Shown here: piece after piece, positions 63,476-64,000 of the stretch | Numbering within the stretch: position 1 is the first letter of the stretch | Layout of the letters: each line of letters starts with the position of its first letter | Origin: Saprospiraceae bacterium | Lineage (GTDB): Bacteria > Bacteroidota > Bacteroidia > Chitinophagales > Saprospiraceae | Direction of reading: 5' to 3' | NCBI GenBank assembly: GCA_026129545.1 | Contig: JAHCHX010000001.1 | Coordinates: forward strand, 619,501-683,500 | DNA: 64,000 bases | Made by a program: the position numbers and the translations under genes | The notes under the pieces: generated by a model | The model's database searches: none | Told to the model about the DNA's origin: nothing | The model's input: the letters and a program-made list of their open reading frames with translations, nothing else

Positions 63476-63832
63476 ATGGAATCCAACGAAATAGTCAAAA
63501 CGAGTGACATCACGCTACGAGTAGGGCTGAACGCCGAACAAGTGCCAGTCAAAATAGAATGGGCAGCAAGCGACCGAAACAACGGCCAAATGGAAGAATG
63601 CAAGGCAATGGCCGTTGCACTGTTCGACAAAGAGCACCGCGACACCCTGCGCATTGACTTATGGACGAATGAGATGCAGGTCATCGAGATGGACCGATTT
63701 GTCTATCAGATACTTCGTTCCTTGGGCCAGACCTACCTAAAGGCTACGCAAAACAAGGACTTGGCAGAGGACTTGGCCAAATTTGCGCACTATTTCGGCG
63801 AGCAAACCGAGATTATTCCCAAACAGTCTTGA
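63476..63832 (+). CDS. gldC: Gliding motility protein GldC
   Basis: 118 aa from ATG 63476. DITLRVGLNAEQVPVKIEWA, FDKEHRDTLRIDLWTNEM and EDLAKFAHYFGEQT match GldC, a small cytoplasmic protein that aids gliding in Flavobacterium. TAGCTTTG at 63435-63442 is a possible -7 box. It is divergent from the AddB-like gene. Confidence 0.93.
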   Translation: MESNEIVKTSDITLRVGLNAEQVPVKIEWAASDRNNGQMEECKAMAVALFDKEHRDTLRIDLWTNEMQVIEMDRFVYQILRSLGQTYLKATQNKDLAEDLAKFAHYFGEQTEIIPKQS

Positions 63833-63937
63833 TATACTTCGCGTCGCCAAGCTTTGGGCATGGCTAAAAGCGCAATCTGCTCAAAATCATAGACATCAAT
63901 CATGGTGAACTGACAAATCCTAGTGAATCAAGGTATA
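63833..63937. repeat. Diverged family B repeat copy 4
   Basis: TATACTTCGCGTCGCCAAGC at 63833, and AAGGTATA at 63930-63937. The inner palindrome is not clear. The remaining bases to 64000 show no gene. Confidence 0.5.
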
Positions 63938-64000
63938 AAGTAAAAACTTAGGAGGAAGGTGGAAGGCCGATTTCATCTTCATTTATACTGCATGCAATCC

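Overview
The window looks like a chromosomal segment of a gliding-type Bacteroidota, probably of the Saprospiraceae/Chitinophagales kind. The signs are gliding proteins GldC and GldD, several proteins with type IX secretion (T9SS) C-terminal sorting domains, DUF4382, DUF4199, DUF2480 and DUF6438 proteins, and promoter-like sites of the Bacteroidota type (TTTG, about 19 bases, TAnnTTTG). The lineage is inferred from gene content, not from a marker-gene tree. No rRNA operon, phage, CRISPR array, insertion-sequence transposase or integrase is visible.

Layout. 1-9 kb (minus strand): a huge thioester alpha-2-macroglobulin lipoprotein cut by the window edge, a carboxypeptidase-regulatory-like membrane protein, an Rpn-type PD-(D/E)XK nuclease with a 12-bp in-frame repeat, and a secreted serine hydrolase. 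9-11 kb: a membrane-anchored protein with an N-terminal effector-associated-domain-like helical bundle. 11-20 kb: prmC, a very large beta-helix T9SS cargo, two tandem paralogous PKD T9SS cargos and an orphan histidine kinase. 20-30 kb: M50 protease, FKBP isomerase, M20 dipeptidase, ABC exporter plus a PaaE-like reductase, nuclease plus gldD, a CAT-anticodon tRNA, rhomboid protease, rnpA and rpmH. 30-47 kb: DsbD, a beta-barrel protein, an alpha/beta hydrolase without its nucleophile serine, a cyclase, a T9SS type B cargo, an M23 peptidase, scpB, a second ABC exporter, two DUF4199 proteins and a TrxR-like ferredoxin reductase. 47-64 kb: beta-barrel proteins, two polytopic glycosyltransferase-like proteins, a Cys/Met-metabolism PLP enzyme, a four-helix-bundle protein between decamer arrays, an ABC-F protein, a frameshifted RelE/ParE toxin, a 2Fe-2S ferredoxin, an AddB-like nuclease and gldC.

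Most genes are housekeeping or envelope functions. The unusual layer is in the spacers. They carry several families of dispersed palindromic repeats; two families share one inner palindrome but have different outer arms. They also carry 7-bp and 10-bp tandem arrays beside gene starts. One 7-bp array (12464-12498) lies between an ATG and the out-of-frame signal peptide of the beta-helix protein. A C8 tract lies just before the sorting domain of another T9SS cargo. Both look able to switch surface proteins on and off by slippage. The effector-associated-domain protein at 9196-11040 is the best candidate for an uncharacterised signalling or conflict component. All names rest on motif recognition by eye; no database search was run.
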